A stretch of DNA of 64,000 bases from Microbispora rosea (GCF_900156315.1 NZ_FTNI01000017.1:124001-188000); one strand, 5' to 3'. Positions 52,955-62,871 are shown, counted from the stretch's first letter. Numbers and translations: made by a program. Notes: generated by a model from the sequence alone, not told the origin.

Positions 52955-53149
52955 CGCACCCGCACCGGATGCCGCTCGACCGGTCCGGCAGGCGCCGGTC
53001 GTACCGGCCGGCGGCGGCGATCACTCGCGTCGCTTACCTGGCAGAAGGGCAATCTCCCATCGGACTACTGGATCTGTCGTGAAACCGGACCTTCGCGGGT
53101 ACGCTCCATTCCCCGCCGCCACGGGGCTTGCCTCAAGGAAGGAGGACGC

Positions 53150-54454
53150 ATGGCCCGCTATGACGAGCACGACCAGGCACGATGGGTGCCCGAGCCGCCG
53201 GGTAACCCCGAGCGGAGCGCGTTCGAGCGGGACCGGGCACGCGTGCTCCACAGCGCCTCGCTGCGCAGGCTCGCCGCCAAGACGCAGGTGGTGGCCCCCG
53301 CCGACTGCACCGGCCTGCACAGCCCCCGCACACGGCTGACCCACTCGCTGGAGTGCGCGCAGATCGGCCGGGAGATGGGCAAGGTCCTCGGCTGCGACCC
53401 CGACCTGGTGGAGACCGCCTGTCTCGCCCACGACCTCGGCCATCCCCCGTTCGGCCACAACGGGGAGGCCGCCCTGAACGAGCTGGCGGCGCCGTGCGGC
53501 GGGTTCCAGGGCAACGCGCAGAACCTGCGCCTGCTGACCCGGCTGGAGGCCAAGGTCATCACCGAGGACGGCCGCAGCGCCGGGCTCAACCTCACCCGGG
53601 CCACGCTCGACTCGGTCTGCAAGTATCCCTGGGCCGGGTCCTCCTGCCGGATCCCCGGCGTCCCGCTCGCCGCCGAGGGCCGGCCGTACTGCGTCTACCC
53701 CGACGACCTGGCGGTCTTCCGGTGGGTGCGGGAGGGGGCGCCCGACTACGCGGTCGGCTTCGAGGCGCAGGTCATGGACTGGGCCGACGACGTGGCCTAC
53801 TCGGTGCACGACCTGGAGGACGCGCTGACGTGCGGTCACGTCACGATGGCGGCCCTGCGGGACCCGGAGGAACGGCTGGAGGTCTGCCGCCTGACGAGGG
53901 AGTGGTACGCGCCCGACGCCGGCGTGGAGGAGCTGTCGGAGACCTTCGCCCGGCTGCTCGCCGAGCCGCTGTGGCCGGCCGCCTTCGACGCCGGGCTCGC
54001 CGACCTCGCCGCGCTCAAGCGGCTCACCAGCGCCCTCATCGGCCGGTTGTGCCGCTCCGCCCAGGACGCCACCCGCGAGGCGTACGGCTGCCGCCCCACG
54101 CCGGGCGGCGGGGACGGCCGCACCCGGTACGACGCGGACCTGGTGGTGCCGAGGACGACCCGCCTGGAGTGCGCGCTGCTCAAGGGCGTGACGGTGCACT
54201 ACGTGATGTCGCGGGAGGACCACCACGCCGTCCAGGCCCGGCAGCGGGAGATCATCGCCGAGCTGGGCGACCTCATCCTGCGCGGCGCCCCGGCGACGCT
54301 GGAGCCCGCGCTTCGGCCGCAGTTCGAGCAGGCCGCCGACGACGCGGAACGGCTTCGCGCGGTGGTCGACCAGATCGCCTCGCTGACCGACGCCTCCGCC
54401 ATGGGCTGGCACCGCCGCCTGTCGGCGGCCATGCACCGGCTCAAGGCGAGCTGA
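53150..54454 (+). CDS. dgt: Deoxyguanosinetriphosphate triphosphohydrolase-like protein
   Basis: 434 residues, HD-superfamily dNTPase. Metal ligands are in SPRTRLTHSLECAQIGRE, ETACLAHDLGHPPFGHNGEAALNE (HD) and VMDWADDVAYSVHDLEDAL (terminal Asp). The start ARYDEHDQARWVPEPP...FERDRARVLHSASLRRLAAKTQV is typical of actinobacterial Dgt. It hydrolyses dGTP or other dNTPs to the nucleoside and triphosphate. ATG 53150 follows a strong AAGGAAGGAGG. It lies in the dgt-dnaG neighbourhood seen in other actinobacteria, here with a LysR/SDR/M23 insertion between them. Confidence 0.94.
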   Translation: MARYDEHDQARWVPEPPGNPERSAFERDRARVLHSASLRRLAAKTQVVAPADCTGLHSPRTRLTHSLECAQIGREMGKVLGCDPDLVETACLAHDLGHPPFGHNGEAALNELAAPCGGFQGNAQNLRLLTRLEAKVITEDGRSAGLNLTRATLDSVCKYPWAGSSCRIPGVPLAAEGRPYCVYPDDLAVFRWVREGAPDYAVGFEAQVMDWADDVAYSVHDLEDALTCGHVTMAALRDPEERLEVCRLTREWYAPDAGVEELSETFARLLAEPLWPAAFDAGLADLAALKRLTSALIGRLCRSAQDATREAYGCRPTPGGGDGRTRYDADLVVPRTTRLECALLKGVTVHYVMSREDHHAVQARQREIIAELGDLILRGAPATLEPALRPQFEQAADDAERLRAVVDQIASLTDASAMGWHRRLSAAMHRLKAS

Positions 54455-54541
54455 CCCGCCGGAGCCGCCCTCAGGGCCGGTTCGCGGGGCCGTCCCGGGC
54501 TGACCCGTGTGGCCGCCTCCGGGGTGACTGGCGGGGCCGCC

Positions 54542-55408
54542 TCAGGGCCGATTCGCGTGGGCCGCTCGCCGCGCGACCTCCGCCGCCGTGCGCACGAAGG
54601 CGGCCAGCGCCCGCGACCGCGCGTCCTGCGGCCAGGCCAGGACCAGCGTCGTCGGCGGCGCGTCGGCCACGGGCACGCCGACGAGGTCGTGACGCAGGTT
54701 CCCCTGGATCGACCGGGGGACGACCGCCACGGCGCGGCCGAGCGCGACGAGATGCATGAGCTGGCCGCTCTCGGCGATCCGTAAGGAGCCCTCGGGGACG
54801 GCCCCGGGCCACCGCGGCAGCGGCTCGCCGTCGAGGTCCGCCATCGACAGCTCCGCGCGCCCGGCGAGCCGGTGCCCCCGGGGCAGCACCGCCACCTGGC
54901 TCTCCACCAGGAGCTCCTCGACCGCCAGACCGGTCAGATCCTCGCGCGGGGCGTGCAGCAGGGCGGCGTCGGCCCGGCCGTCCCGCACCATCGCGCCCCG
55001 CTCCAGGGCGCTGAAGACGATGTCGACGGGCACCGCGCCCGGCGTGGCCGCGTACGCCGCGAGGATCTCCGGCAGCAGGTCGGCGTCCCCGCCCGGTTTG
55101 GCGGCGAGCACGAGCGAGGGCGCGCCGCGGCCGGCCCGCCGGGTCCTGCGCACGGCCGCCGACACCGCGGCGAGCGCGGCCTGCCCCTCCCGCAGCAGTG
55201 TCTCGCCCGCTTCCGTCAGCTCCACCGTGCGGTGGTCGCGCTCAAGCAGCCGCACCCCGAGGCGGCGTTCGAGCTGCTGGATCGCCCGCGACAGCGGCGG
55301 TTGCGCGATGCCGAGCCGCCGGGCCGCCCGCCCGAAGTGCAGCTCCTCGGCCACCGCCACGAAATAGGTCAGCTCACGCGTCTCCACGGTGTCGTCACCG
55401 GGTGTCAT
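54542..55408 (-). CDS. LysR-family regulator, divergent from an SDR gene
   Basis: 288 residues. The HTH is ELTYFVAVAEELHFGRAARRLGIAQPPLSRAIQQLERRLGVRLLERDHR, and a LysR substrate domain follows with LVLAAKPGGDADLLPEIL. ATG 55408 is chosen over upstream codons that would run into the divergent operator. A perfect ATACC-N5-GGTAT dyad with T-N11-A geometry overlaps its own start codon, indicating autoregulation and control of the SDR gene 72 bp away. Confidence 0.9.
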   Translation of the reverse strand: MTPGDDTVETRELTYFVAVAEELHFGRAARRLGIAQPPLSRAIQQLERRLGVRLLERDHRTVELTEAGETLLREGQAALAAVSAAVRRTRRAGRGAPSLVLAAKPGGDADLLPEILAAYAATPGAVPVDIVFSALERGAMVRDGRADAALLHAPREDLTGLAVEELLVESQVAVLPRGHRLAGRAELSMADLDGEPLPRWPGAVPEGSLRIAESGQLMHLVALGRAVAVVPRSIQGNLRHDLVGVPVADAPPTTLVLAWPQDARSRALAAFVRTAAEVARRAAHANRP

Positions 55409-55421
55409 ACCGCGAGGGTAT
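55407..55421. promoter_or_regulatory. LysR box (T-N11-A)
   Basis: ATACCGCGAGGGTAT is a perfect 5-5-5 inverted repeat with T-N11-A geometry in the divergent LysR/SDR region, overlapping the LysR ATG. Confidence 0.65.
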
Positions 55422-55479
55422 CGCCCGTGACCGAGACGGTGTTGGGCACCGAGGGGGCTGAGGTGATGGGCTGACATCC

Positions 55480-56223
55480 ATGAACAACACCGACACCATC
55501 GCCCTGGTCACGGGCGCGAACAAGGGAATCGGACTTGAGGTCGCCAGGCAGCTCGGCGAGCTCGGCATGACCGTGCTGCTCGGGGCGCGCGACCCGGGGC
55601 GCGGGGACGAGGCGGTCGCCAAGCTGCGGGCGGAGGGCCTGGAGGTCCACCAGCTGACGATCGACGTCACCGGTGAGGAGAGCGTGCGGGCGGCGGCGGA
55701 ACAGGTGGGGGAGCGGTTCGGCCGCCTCGACGTGCTCGTCAACAACGCCGGCATCTCGGGCGGCACGCGCCAGACGCCCGGCTCGGTCGACCTCGGCGTC
55801 GTGCGCGAGGTGTTCGAGACCAATGTGTTCGGCGTCATCCGGGTGACCGACGCGATGCTGCCGCTGCTGCGGCGGTCCCCGGCCGGGCGGATCGTCAACG
55901 TGTCCAGCGGCACGGCGTCGATGACGCACATGACCGACCCCGGCCACTACTTCTCCCGCAGGCCGAGCGTCGCGGGCTACCCGCCGTCGAAGGCCGCGCT
56001 GAACCTGCTCACCATCCAGTACGCCAAGGAGCTGCGGCCGCTCGGCATCCTGGTCAACGCCATCGCCCCCGGGGCGTGCGACACCGACTTCGCCAGAGAC
56101 CTCGGCATGTCCCTGCCGCGTACGGCGGCGCAGGGCGCGGCGGTCGCGGTCAGGCTCGCGACGCTCGGCGCCGAAGGACCGTCGGGCGGGTTCTTCGACG
56201 AGGACGGACCGGTGCCCTGGTGA
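55480..56223 (+). CDS. Short-chain dehydrogenase/reductase
   Basis: 247 residues, classical SDR. NADP site ALVTGANKGIGLEVARQL, LDVLVNNAGISGG, catalytic Ser in IVNVSSGTASM and the YxxxK pair AGYPPSKAALNLLTIQYAKEL. It resembles plant- and actinomycete-type carbonyl reductases of the (S)-specific group. A divergent LysR with a clear box probably controls it. Substrate unknown. Confidence 0.92.
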   Translation: MNNTDTIALVTGANKGIGLEVARQLGELGMTVLLGARDPGRGDEAVAKLRAEGLEVHQLTIDVTGEESVRAAAEQVGERFGRLDVLVNNAGISGGTRQTPGSVDLGVVREVFETNVFGVIRVTDAMLPLLRRSPAGRIVNVSSGTASMTHMTDPGHYFSRRPSVAGYPPSKAALNLLTIQYAKELRPLGILVNAIAPGACDTDFARDLGMSLPRTAAQGAAVAVRLATLGAEGPSGGFFDEDGPVPW

Positions 56224-56233
56224 CCGTGCTCGC

Positions 56234-57076
56234 CTAGAGCGGGATGATCACGACGTCGTCGTCGTCACCGCCGCCGTTCTTCTTCTTTTGCTTCGTCGGC
56301 GGCTTGGTCTCGTCCGGGACGGGCGTGACCTGCTTGGAGGTGCACAGTTGCGTGCAGGGCGGGGTCGCGCCCATCTTCTTGCGCAGCGTGAGCATGGCCT
56401 TGCGTGGCGAGACGGTGCGGTTGCCGTCGTCCCAGGAGTCCAGGTAGGGCCACGGCGGCACCACGCCCCGCCGCACCCACCAGTACTGCGGGTCGACCGG
56501 CCATGACATGGCGAAGTAGAGGTTGCTCGCGGTGTCGCGCGCGTTGCCCGTGTTGCCCACCCGGCCGAGCAGTTGCCCGGCCTTGACCTTGGCGCCCGGC
56601 GTGACGTCCTGCTCCACGGAGTCGAGGTGGCCGCCGAGGTACAGCACGCCGTCCTCGCCCTTGATCGTGACGTACCGGCCCTCCCGGTCGGCGCCGCGAT
56701 CGGTGGAGGACGTCCAGAGGTTCTTGAGGTTGACCTCCTGCACCACTCCGTCGACCGGCGACACGAACGCGCATCCCTTGGCCGCCCAGATGATCGTCTT
56801 GGGAAGCACGAGCAGCTTGCGGGAGTACGACACCTTGCAGCCCTTGATGGGGAAGGCGTACGTGTAGGGAGACATCTTCGGCGGCGGGACCCGCACGGGC
56901 TCGTCCCCGGGCGGAGGCACGATGTGGCCGGGCTGGGAGTCGTCCATGGCGGCCGTGACGCCGCCCGGCGGCGGCGTGGGCGGCAGCGTGCTCACTCCCG
57001 CGACCCCGGCGGGCGCACCGCAGGACGTCGCGACGAACGCGGCGCCGGCGAGGGCGGCCAGTCTCCCCGATCGCAT
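56234..57076 (-). CDS. M23-like lipoprotein, degenerate metal site
   Basis: 280 residues. A lipoprotein signal ends AALAGAAFVATSCGAP. The LytM/M23-like region contains YTYAFPIKGCKVSYSRKL, VSPVDGVVQEVN, VTIKGEDGVLYLGGHLDSV and GQLLGRVGNTGNA. The first HxxxD and the second HxH of active M23 peptidases are not recognisable: GHLD keeps one His only. It is probably a non-catalytic peptidoglycan-binding or divisome-linked lipoprotein. The C terminus is Lys-rich then Asp-rich (KQKKKNGGGDDDD). ATG 57076 follows GGTGGAG. Confidence 0.78.
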   Translation of the reverse strand: MRSGRLAALAGAAFVATSCGAPAGVAGVSTLPPTPPPGGVTAAMDDSQPGHIVPPPGDEPVRVPPPKMSPYTYAFPIKGCKVSYSRKLLVLPKTIIWAAKGCAFVSPVDGVVQEVNLKNLWTSSTDRGADREGRYVTIKGEDGVLYLGGHLDSVEQDVTPGAKVKAGQLLGRVGNTGNARDTASNLYFAMSWPVDPQYWWVRRGVVPPWPYLDSWDDGNRTVSPRKAMLTLRKKMGATPPCTQLCTSKQVTPVPDETKPPTKQKKKNGGGDDDDVVIIPL

Positions 57077-57210
57077 GATCTCCACCTGGTCGACGTTACC
57101 GAACCTTTCCTTTCTAACGGACCAAGCCGCACATCACGACCGGTTCCGAAAAGTCGTGACATGTCCTCGACCATCCGCGGTGAGGCGTCAGGGCTGTCGG
57201 GGGCAGGCTC

Positions 57211-57216
57211 TAGACT
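57211..57216 (+). promoter_or_regulatory. -10 box of dnaG
   Basis: TAGACT ends 7 nt before GTG 57224, consistent with a leaderless dnaG transcript. Confidence 0.55.
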
Positions 57217-57223
57217 CGCCAGC

Positions 57224-59143
57224 GTGGCAGGGCGAAGCGGTCGGATCAGTGACGAGGACATCGCGCTCGTGCGGGAGCGCTCGCCGATCGCCGACGTCGT
57301 CGGCGAGCACATCCAGCTCCGCAACGCGGGCGGGGGCAACCTGAAGGGGCTGTGCCCGTTCCACGACGAGAAGTCTCCCTCGTTCAACGTCACTCCGGCC
57401 CGGGGCTACTACTACTGCTTCGGCTGCGCCGAGGGCGGCGACGTCATCACGTTCGTCCGCAAGATCGAGAACCTGACGTTCACCGAGGCCGTCGAGCGGC
57501 TCGCCCAGCGCGCCGGCATCCAGCTCCGCTACGAGCAGGGCGGCTACGTGCCCGGCCGCGAGCAGGGCGAGCGGCTGCGGCTGATCGAGGCGCACCGCGC
57601 CGCCGCCGAGTTCTACGCCGAGCGGCTGTCCGGCCCTGAGGCCGCCCCGGGCCGGCGCTTCCTGTCCGAGCGCGGCTTCGAGCGGGCCGACGCGGAGCAC
57701 TTCGGCGTCGGCTACGCCCCCAACGAATGGGAGGCGCTGTCGCGGCACCTGATGGCCCGCGGGTTCACCTCCCAGGAGCTGATCAAGGGCGGCCTGGCCC
57801 GCGAGGGCAGGCGCGGCCCCGTCGACCGGTTCCGCGGCCGGCTGATCTGGCCCATCCGCGACATCACCGGCGACGTCATCGGGTTCGGCGCGCGCAAGCT
57901 GCTCGACTCCGACGACGGCCCCAAATACCTGAACACCCCCGAGAGCCCGATCTACCACAAGAGCTCGGTGCTGTACGGCGTCGACCTCGCCAAGCGGGAG
58001 ATCGCCAAGAGGTCCCAGGCCGTCATCGTGGAGGGCTACACGGACGTCATGGCCTGCCATCTGGCCGGCGTGCCGACCGCGGTGGCCACGTGCGGCACCT
58101 CCTTCGGCGAAGAGCACATCAAGGTGCTGCGCCGGCTGCTGCTGGACCAGGCCGAGTTCCGGGGTGAGGTGATCTTCACCTTCGACGGCGACTCGGCGGG
58201 GCAGAAGGCCGCCCTGCGCGCGTTCCAGGACGAGCAGAAGTTCGTCACGCAGACCTTCGTGGCCGTGCAGCCCGACGGCCTCGACCCCTGCGACCTGCGG
58301 GTCAAGCAGGGCGACGCCGCCGTGCGCGACCTGATCGCCAGCCGCGAGCCGCTGTTCGCCTTCGCGGTCCGCAGCACCCTGTCCCGCTACGACCTCAACA
58401 CCAACGAGGGACGCCTGGCCGCGCTCGACGCCGCCGCGCCCGTCGTGGCCTCGATCAAGGATCCGGGGCTGCGCAAGACCTACGTGGTCGACCTCGACCG
58501 CTGGCTCGGCTTCATGGACGAGGGCTTCGTCATCCAGCGCGTGCAGCAGGTCGTGGGGCGGACGCCGGAGGGCGGCCACGCTCCGGGGCGCCGGCAGGCG
58601 GCGCGCGGAGCCGCGCCCGCGCGGTCCGCCCCGGTGCGGCAGGAGCCCATGGACCCCGCCGTCCGCCTGGAGGCGGAGGCGCTCAAGATCGCCGTGCAGC
58701 GGCCCGCGCTGCTCGGGCCGGAGTTCGACGCGCTCGGCGCGGCGACGTTCACCCTGCCCGAGCACGTCGCGCTCTACGAGGTCATCGTGGCGGCGGGCGG
58801 AACCGCCGCCGCGGGGCCCGGCGGGCGCGAGTGGGTCGACCGGCTGCTGGAGCAGGCCGACGCCGGGGCGCCCGGCGAGACCGGCGTCGACCTGAGGCCG
58901 CTCGTCACCCGGTTCGCGGTCGAGGCCGTGCGCGCCGACGTCGCCATCGAGGAGCGGTACGGCGCGGCGGTCCTGGCCAAGATCCAGGAGGTCGCGGTCG
59001 GCCGGGCCGTCGCCCAGGTGAAGTCGCGGCTGCAGCGGCTCAACCCGGTCGAGGAGCAGCAGGAGTACAACCGGCTGTTCGGCGAACTCGTGGCGCTGGA
59101 ACAGCAGCGACGCGTGTTGCGAGAACGCGCCAGCGGGGCCTGA
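57224..59143 (+). CDS. dnaG: DNA primase
   Basis: 639 residues. The zinc-binding domain is GLCPFHDEKSPSFNV...YYYCFGCAEGGDVITFV. The Toprim core includes AVIVEGYTDVMACHLAG and FTFDGDSAGQKAALRAF, and the C-terminal helicase-binding domain follows a Pro/Ala/Arg-rich linker. It makes RNA primers at the replication fork. GTG 57224 is just downstream of TAGACT. It is followed by a sigma factor gene, reminiscent of the dnaG-rpoD pairing in other bacteria. Confidence 0.96.
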   Translation: MAGRSGRISDEDIALVRERSPIADVVGEHIQLRNAGGGNLKGLCPFHDEKSPSFNVTPARGYYYCFGCAEGGDVITFVRKIENLTFTEAVERLAQRAGIQLRYEQGGYVPGREQGERLRLIEAHRAAAEFYAERLSGPEAAPGRRFLSERGFERADAEHFGVGYAPNEWEALSRHLMARGFTSQELIKGGLAREGRRGPVDRFRGRLIWPIRDITGDVIGFGARKLLDSDDGPKYLNTPESPIYHKSSVLYGVDLAKREIAKRSQAVIVEGYTDVMACHLAGVPTAVATCGTSFGEEHIKVLRRLLLDQAEFRGEVIFTFDGDSAGQKAALRAFQDEQKFVTQTFVAVQPDGLDPCDLRVKQGDAAVRDLIASREPLFAFAVRSTLSRYDLNTNEGRLAALDAAAPVVASIKDPGLRKTYVVDLDRWLGFMDEGFVIQRVQQVVGRTPEGGHAPGRRQAARGAAPARSAPVRQEPMDPAVRLEAEALKIAVQRPALLGPEFDALGAATFTLPEHVALYEVIVAAGGTAAAGPGGREWVDRLLEQADAGAPGETGVDLRPLVTRFAVEAVRADVAIEERYGAAVLAKIQEVAVGRAVAQVKSRLQRLNPVEEQQEYNRLFGELVALEQQRRVLRERASGA

Positions 59144-59277
59144 ATAAACGTCCCTTTCCAGATCTCACAGTCGCCAAACACATGTTTTGATCTCGATTCG
59201 GTATTGACTTCCGCCTTACCTTGGGTGACAAAAATAGGCCTGCCATTTAGTGGTGCCTTTCCTGCACACTGTGTTCC

Positions 59278-60429
59278 GTGGGTGCATCGGTGCTGCCAAG
59301 CAGGCCGCCATCGGTAGACCAGGTGGCGGACCTCGTCGCGAAGGGAAGGGAACGCGGGAGCGTCACGGTTGACGACGTGGCCGCCGCGCTCGACCGATCC
59401 GAGCTGCCCGCCGACGCGTTGGAGCGCGTCGTGCGGATGCTCGCCGAGAACGGGGTTGAGGTCCTCGAGCCGCAAGGCGACGAGGAGCCCAGCAAGCCGG
59501 ACGAGGAGGATATCGGCAAACGCGCTCCGACCAGCGACCTGGTCAGGATCTATCTCAGGGAGATCGGCAGGGTTCCGCTGCTCACCGCCGAGGAGGAGGT
59601 GGAACTCGCCAAGGCCATCGAGGCCGGTCTGTTCGCGGAGGACAAGCTCTGCGAGAGCCTCGCCGCCAGGTTCGCCCGGCCGGAGCTGGAGGACCTGGTC
59701 TGGGAGGGCGTCCGCGCCAAGCAGCGGCTCATCGAGGCCAACCTCAGACTCGTGGTCTCCATCGCCAAGCGCTATGTCGGGCGCGGAATGCTGTTCCTGG
59801 ATCTCATTCAGGAAGGCAATCTGGGTCTCATCCGTGCGGTCGAGAAATTCGACTACACCAAGGGATACAAGTTCTCGACCTATGCGACCTGGTGGATTCG
59901 CCAGGCGATCACGCGGGCGATCGCCGACCAGGCGAGAACGATCCGCATTCCCGTGCACATGGTCGAAACGATCAACAAATTGGTCCGTGTGCAGCGGCAG
60001 CTTCACCAGGATCTCGGCCGGGAGCCCGCCCCCGAGGAGATCGCCGCCGAGATGGACCTGCCGATCGACCGCGTGGTGGAGATCCAGCGCATCGCGCAGG
60101 AGCCGGTCTCGCTCCAGGCGCCCATCGGTGAGGAGGACTCCGACCTCGGCGACTTCATCGAGGACGCCGACGCCGTGGTGCCGATGGAGGCCGCGGCCTT
60201 CATCATGCTGCAGGACCAGCTCGACGACATCCTGGCCACGCTGTCGGAGCGCGAGCAGCGGATCATCCAGCTCCGGTTCGGCCTCTCCGACGGCCACCCC
60301 CGCACGCTGGAGGAGGTCGGCCGGGAGTTCGGCGTCACGCGTGAACGCATCCGGCAGATCGAGTCCAAGACGCTGGCCAAGCTGCGTCACCCCACTCGCG
60401 CCCAGATGCTCCGGGACTACCTGGACTGA
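59278..60429 (+). CDS. Principal-type sigma-70 factor (HrdB/RpoD-like)
   Basis: 383 residues. A region 1.1-like N terminus ([47 protein letters not shown]) is followed by region 1.2 ([32 protein letters not shown]), region 2 ([61 protein letters not shown]), region 3 and region 4.2 ([30 protein letters not shown]). It directs core RNA polymerase to housekeeping promoters. The 1.1-like domain argues for group 1. GTG 59278 is the only reasonable start; TTGACT (59204-59209) is a candidate -35. Confidence 0.92.
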   Translation: MGASVLPSRPPSVDQVADLVAKGRERGSVTVDDVAAALDRSELPADALERVVRMLAENGVEVLEPQGDEEPSKPDEEDIGKRAPTSDLVRIYLREIGRVPLLTAEEEVELAKAIEAGLFAEDKLCESLAARFARPELEDLVWEGVRAKQRLIEANLRLVVSIAKRYVGRGMLFLDLIQEGNLGLIRAVEKFDYTKGYKFSTYATWWIRQAITRAIADQARTIRIPVHMVETINKLVRVQRQLHQDLGREPAPEEIAAEMDLPIDRVVEIQRIAQEPVSLQAPIGEEDSDLGDFIEDADAVVPMEAAAFIMLQDQLDDILATLSEREQRIIQLRFGLSDGHPRTLEEVGREFGVTRERIRQIESKTLAKLRHPTRAQMLRDYLD

Positions 60430-60449
60430 CGCTCCCCGATCGGCGTGAA

Positions 60450-60480
60450 CGAGCGCCTCCCGGCTCACGGGAGGCGCTCG
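60450..60480 (+). terminator. Terminator after the sigma factor gene
   Basis: CGAGCGCCTCCCG (60450-60462) pairs perfectly with CGGGAGGCGCTCG (60468-60480), loop GCTCA. Confidence 0.88.
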
Positions 60481-60584
60481 TCGCGTTCCGGGCCGCCGGC
60501 GTGAAGAGAGCTCCTTGGAGCGATCCATGTGCGAGCCGTGCCGAGGAGTGTCACCATCGCGCGGCGATCGGAAAGGTGGATGAC

Positions 60585-61313
60585 ATGAATGAGCCCGCGG
60601 TCCGGCCGAACGAGACGACGGTGCCGTTGATGCCGTGCGCGTCGCCGGAGGAGACCCTGGCGTTCTACGAGGCGCTGGGATTCGAGGCGACCTACAAACA
60701 GACCAGGCCCTATGTCTATCTGGCCCTGCGGTGGAGCGGATTCGAGCTGCACTTCGGCCCGGCGCCCAAGGACCTGGATCCGGCCCGGGAGCATTCCGGA
60801 GGCTGCCTGGTCATGGTCGACGCCGTCGCGCCGTACCACGCGGAGTTCGTCGCGGCGATGCGCCGCGCCTACGGGAAGGTGCTGAGCTCCGGCCTGCCGC
60901 GGATCACCCGTTACCGGCCCGGCGCGTCCCGGTTCACGCTGATGGATCCGTCCGGGAACTCGATCATCTTCATCCAGCGCGACGAGCCGGCCGAGCTGGA
61001 ATACGGCGGTTCGAGGAGGCTGACGGGCCTGGCCAAGGCGCTCGACAACGCCCGGATCCTGCGCGAGTTCAAGAACGACGACCTGCAGGCCTTCCGCGCG
61101 CTCAAGTCCGCCGTGCGCAGGCACGGCGCGGAGGCCTCGCCGGCCGAGCGGGCCATCGCCCTGTGCCACCTGGTCGATCTGGCCACGGCCCTCGGTGAGC
61201 CCGCCGATCCCTGGCTCGCCGATCTGCGTGGCCTGGAGCTCACCGCCGGCGAAAGGCAGCGGGTCGAGTCGGAGCTCGGGCATCTCGCCGGACTCCAGGA
61301 GTGGCTCCCCTGA
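60585..61313 (+). CDS. VOC-family (glyoxalase/bleomycin-resistance fold) protein
   Basis: 242 residues. VPLMPCASPEETLAFYEALGFEATYKQTRPYVYLALRWSGFELHFGP and FTLMDPSGNSIIFIQRDEP form a VOC pseudo-dimer of about 130 residues. The C-terminal 100 residues are helical (LKSAVRRHGAEASPAERAIALCHLVDLATALGEP) and unusual for simple bleomycin-resistance proteins. ATG 60585 is chosen; a longer upstream frame has no clear RBS. Ligand unknown. Confidence 0.82.
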   Translation: MNEPAVRPNETTVPLMPCASPEETLAFYEALGFEATYKQTRPYVYLALRWSGFELHFGPAPKDLDPAREHSGGCLVMVDAVAPYHAEFVAAMRRAYGKVLSSGLPRITRYRPGASRFTLMDPSGNSIIFIQRDEPAELEYGGSRRLTGLAKALDNARILREFKNDDLQAFRALKSAVRRHGAEASPAERAIALCHLVDLATALGEPADPWLADLRGLELTAGERQRVESELGHLAGLQEWLP

Positions 61314-61443
61314 GCGGCTCTCGCCCGGGTCTCGCCGCTCCCCGGGTGCGGAGCCGTACGACAGGAGGGCCGTACGAGAGGAGGGACGTTGCGCCGGATA
61401 GCCTCGGGGGTGTTAACGGTCGTCGTACGCTGGCGGTGCTCCC

Positions 61444-61947
61444 TTGACCCCTCAGAAGCCCTCACTGTCCCGCCTGTTCGGCGCCCGGCTGCCCCGTGAG
61501 GTCCGTGCGGCCCTCGCCCTGGAGAGCGGCGAGCGTCCGATCAGCCACGCACCGGCGTCCGAGGGCGGCCACATCGTCGCCACCACCCGGGCCCTGCACC
61601 TGCCGGACGGGCCGCGCCTGCCGTGGCACCTGATGGACAAGGCCGTGTGGGACGAGGAGGGCGTGACGGTCACGATGACGGACGGGGCGGTCCACCGGGC
61701 CCTCCTGCCCGAGCCGGGCAGGCTGCCGGAGACGATCCGCGAGCGGGTGACCTCGACGATCGTCGCGAGCCGCCACGTCACCATCAACGGCCGCGGGGGA
61801 GTGCGCCTGGTCGCCCGCCGGATTCCCGGCTACGACACCCCGCGCTGGGAGTTCATCTTCGACCCGGGGCTCGACGCCGACGACCCCGGTCTGCGCGCCC
61901 ACGCCGAGCAGGCGCTCGAAGAGGTGCGGCGCAGCCTCGGCGTCTGA
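61444..61947 (+). CDS. Conserved hypothetical protein
   Basis: 167 residues, function not recognised. It is soluble and mixed alpha/beta, with ALALESGERPISHAPASEGGHIVATTRALHLPDGPRLPWHLMDKAVWDEEGVTV suggesting a PH-like beta domain that converts a stored parameter into a response. The TTG at 61444 is the only start in frame; TACGCT (61426-61431) lies 12 nt upstream. No operon partner. Confidence 0.75.
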   Translation: MTPQKPSLSRLFGARLPREVRAALALESGERPISHAPASEGGHIVATTRALHLPDGPRLPWHLMDKAVWDEEGVTVTMTDGAVHRALLPEPGRLPETIRERVTSTIVASRHVTINGRGGVRLVARRIPGYDTPRWEFIFDPGLDADDPGLRAHAEQALEEVRRSLGV

Positions 61948-61963
61948 AGCCGGCCGGCGTGCG

Positions 61964-62854
61964 TCACGTGCGATTGAGTTCCCCGACGCGCAGGGCGCCG
62001 CCGTCCGGCCGGCGTCCCTGGCACAGGAACAGATAGATGACCCCCGCCGCGACGGCCGCGGCGCCGGCCAGCAGCGCGGTGACGCCCCAAACGGTGTGGA
62101 ACAGCGCGGGCGGCGCCTGCTGGAGCAGCACGAATCCGCCCATGACGAGGACGAACCAGCCGAATCCCGTGCGCAGGCGGTCGGCGTGGACGCGCCCGGC
62201 CAGCCAGCCCCCGGCGAGACCGCCGGCGACCGCCGTCGCCGTGACGGGCAGGGCGATCGACCAGTCGACGGGGACGGTCTGCAGATAGCCGGCCAGCCCG
62301 GCGAACGACTTCATCGCGATGACCACCAGGGAGGTGGCGACGGCTGTGCTCATCGGCATGCCGCCGAGCAGCACCAGCGCGGGGACGACGAGGAAGCCTC
62401 CGCCGGCCCCGACCAGGCCGGTGACCAGGCCGACGACGACGCCTTCGATGAGGACGTGGAGGATCGGCAGATCCTTGTGGGCTTCGCCGGGCCGGGACGT
62501 CCCGCGGCGGCAGATCATGGCGACGGCGGTGGCCGCCATCATCAGCGCGAATCCCGCCAGCAGCGCCGCCGCGGGCAGGCGCGGCCCGACAAGGCCGCCG
62601 CCGTACGCTCCGGCCATCCCGGCCAGGCCGAAGACCAGCCCGGTCCGCCACCGGATGCGGCCGGCGCGGGCGTGGCCTACGGCGCTGACCACGCTGGTCA
62701 CGCCGACGACGAACAGGGACATGGCGATCGCGGACTTGGCCGGGACGCCCGCGACGTAGACGAGCAGAGGGACGGTCAGGATCGATCCGCCGCCGCCGAA
62801 CAGGCCCAGGGTCAGGCCGACGACGACGGCGCCGGCCAGAGTGAGAGCGGTCAT
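61964..62854 (-). CDS. TauE/SafE-family sulfite exporter-like permease
   Basis: 296 residues, eight or more membrane helices. The two TauE/SafE repeats appear as LTLGLFGGGGSILTVPLLVYVAGVPAKSAIAMSLFVVGVTS and VGLVTGLVGAGGGFLVVPALVLLGGMPMSTAVATSLVVIAM. Located directly after a rhodanese gene (18-bp gap), it probably exports sulfite or a related sulfur anion released by thiosulfate or persulfide metabolism. Confidence 0.9.
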   Translation of the reverse strand: MTALTLAGAVVVGLTLGLFGGGGSILTVPLLVYVAGVPAKSAIAMSLFVVGVTSVVSAVGHARAGRIRWRTGLVFGLAGMAGAYGGGLVGPRLPAAALLAGFALMMAATAVAMICRRGTSRPGEAHKDLPILHVLIEGVVVGLVTGLVGAGGGFLVVPALVLLGGMPMSTAVATSLVVIAMKSFAGLAGYLQTVPVDWSIALPVTATAVAGGLAGGWLAGRVHADRLRTGFGWFVLVMGGFVLLQQAPPALFHTVWGVTALLAGAAAVAAGVIYLFLCQGRRPDGGALRVGELNRT

Positions 62855-62871
62855 TTCGTCGTCTCGATCCG

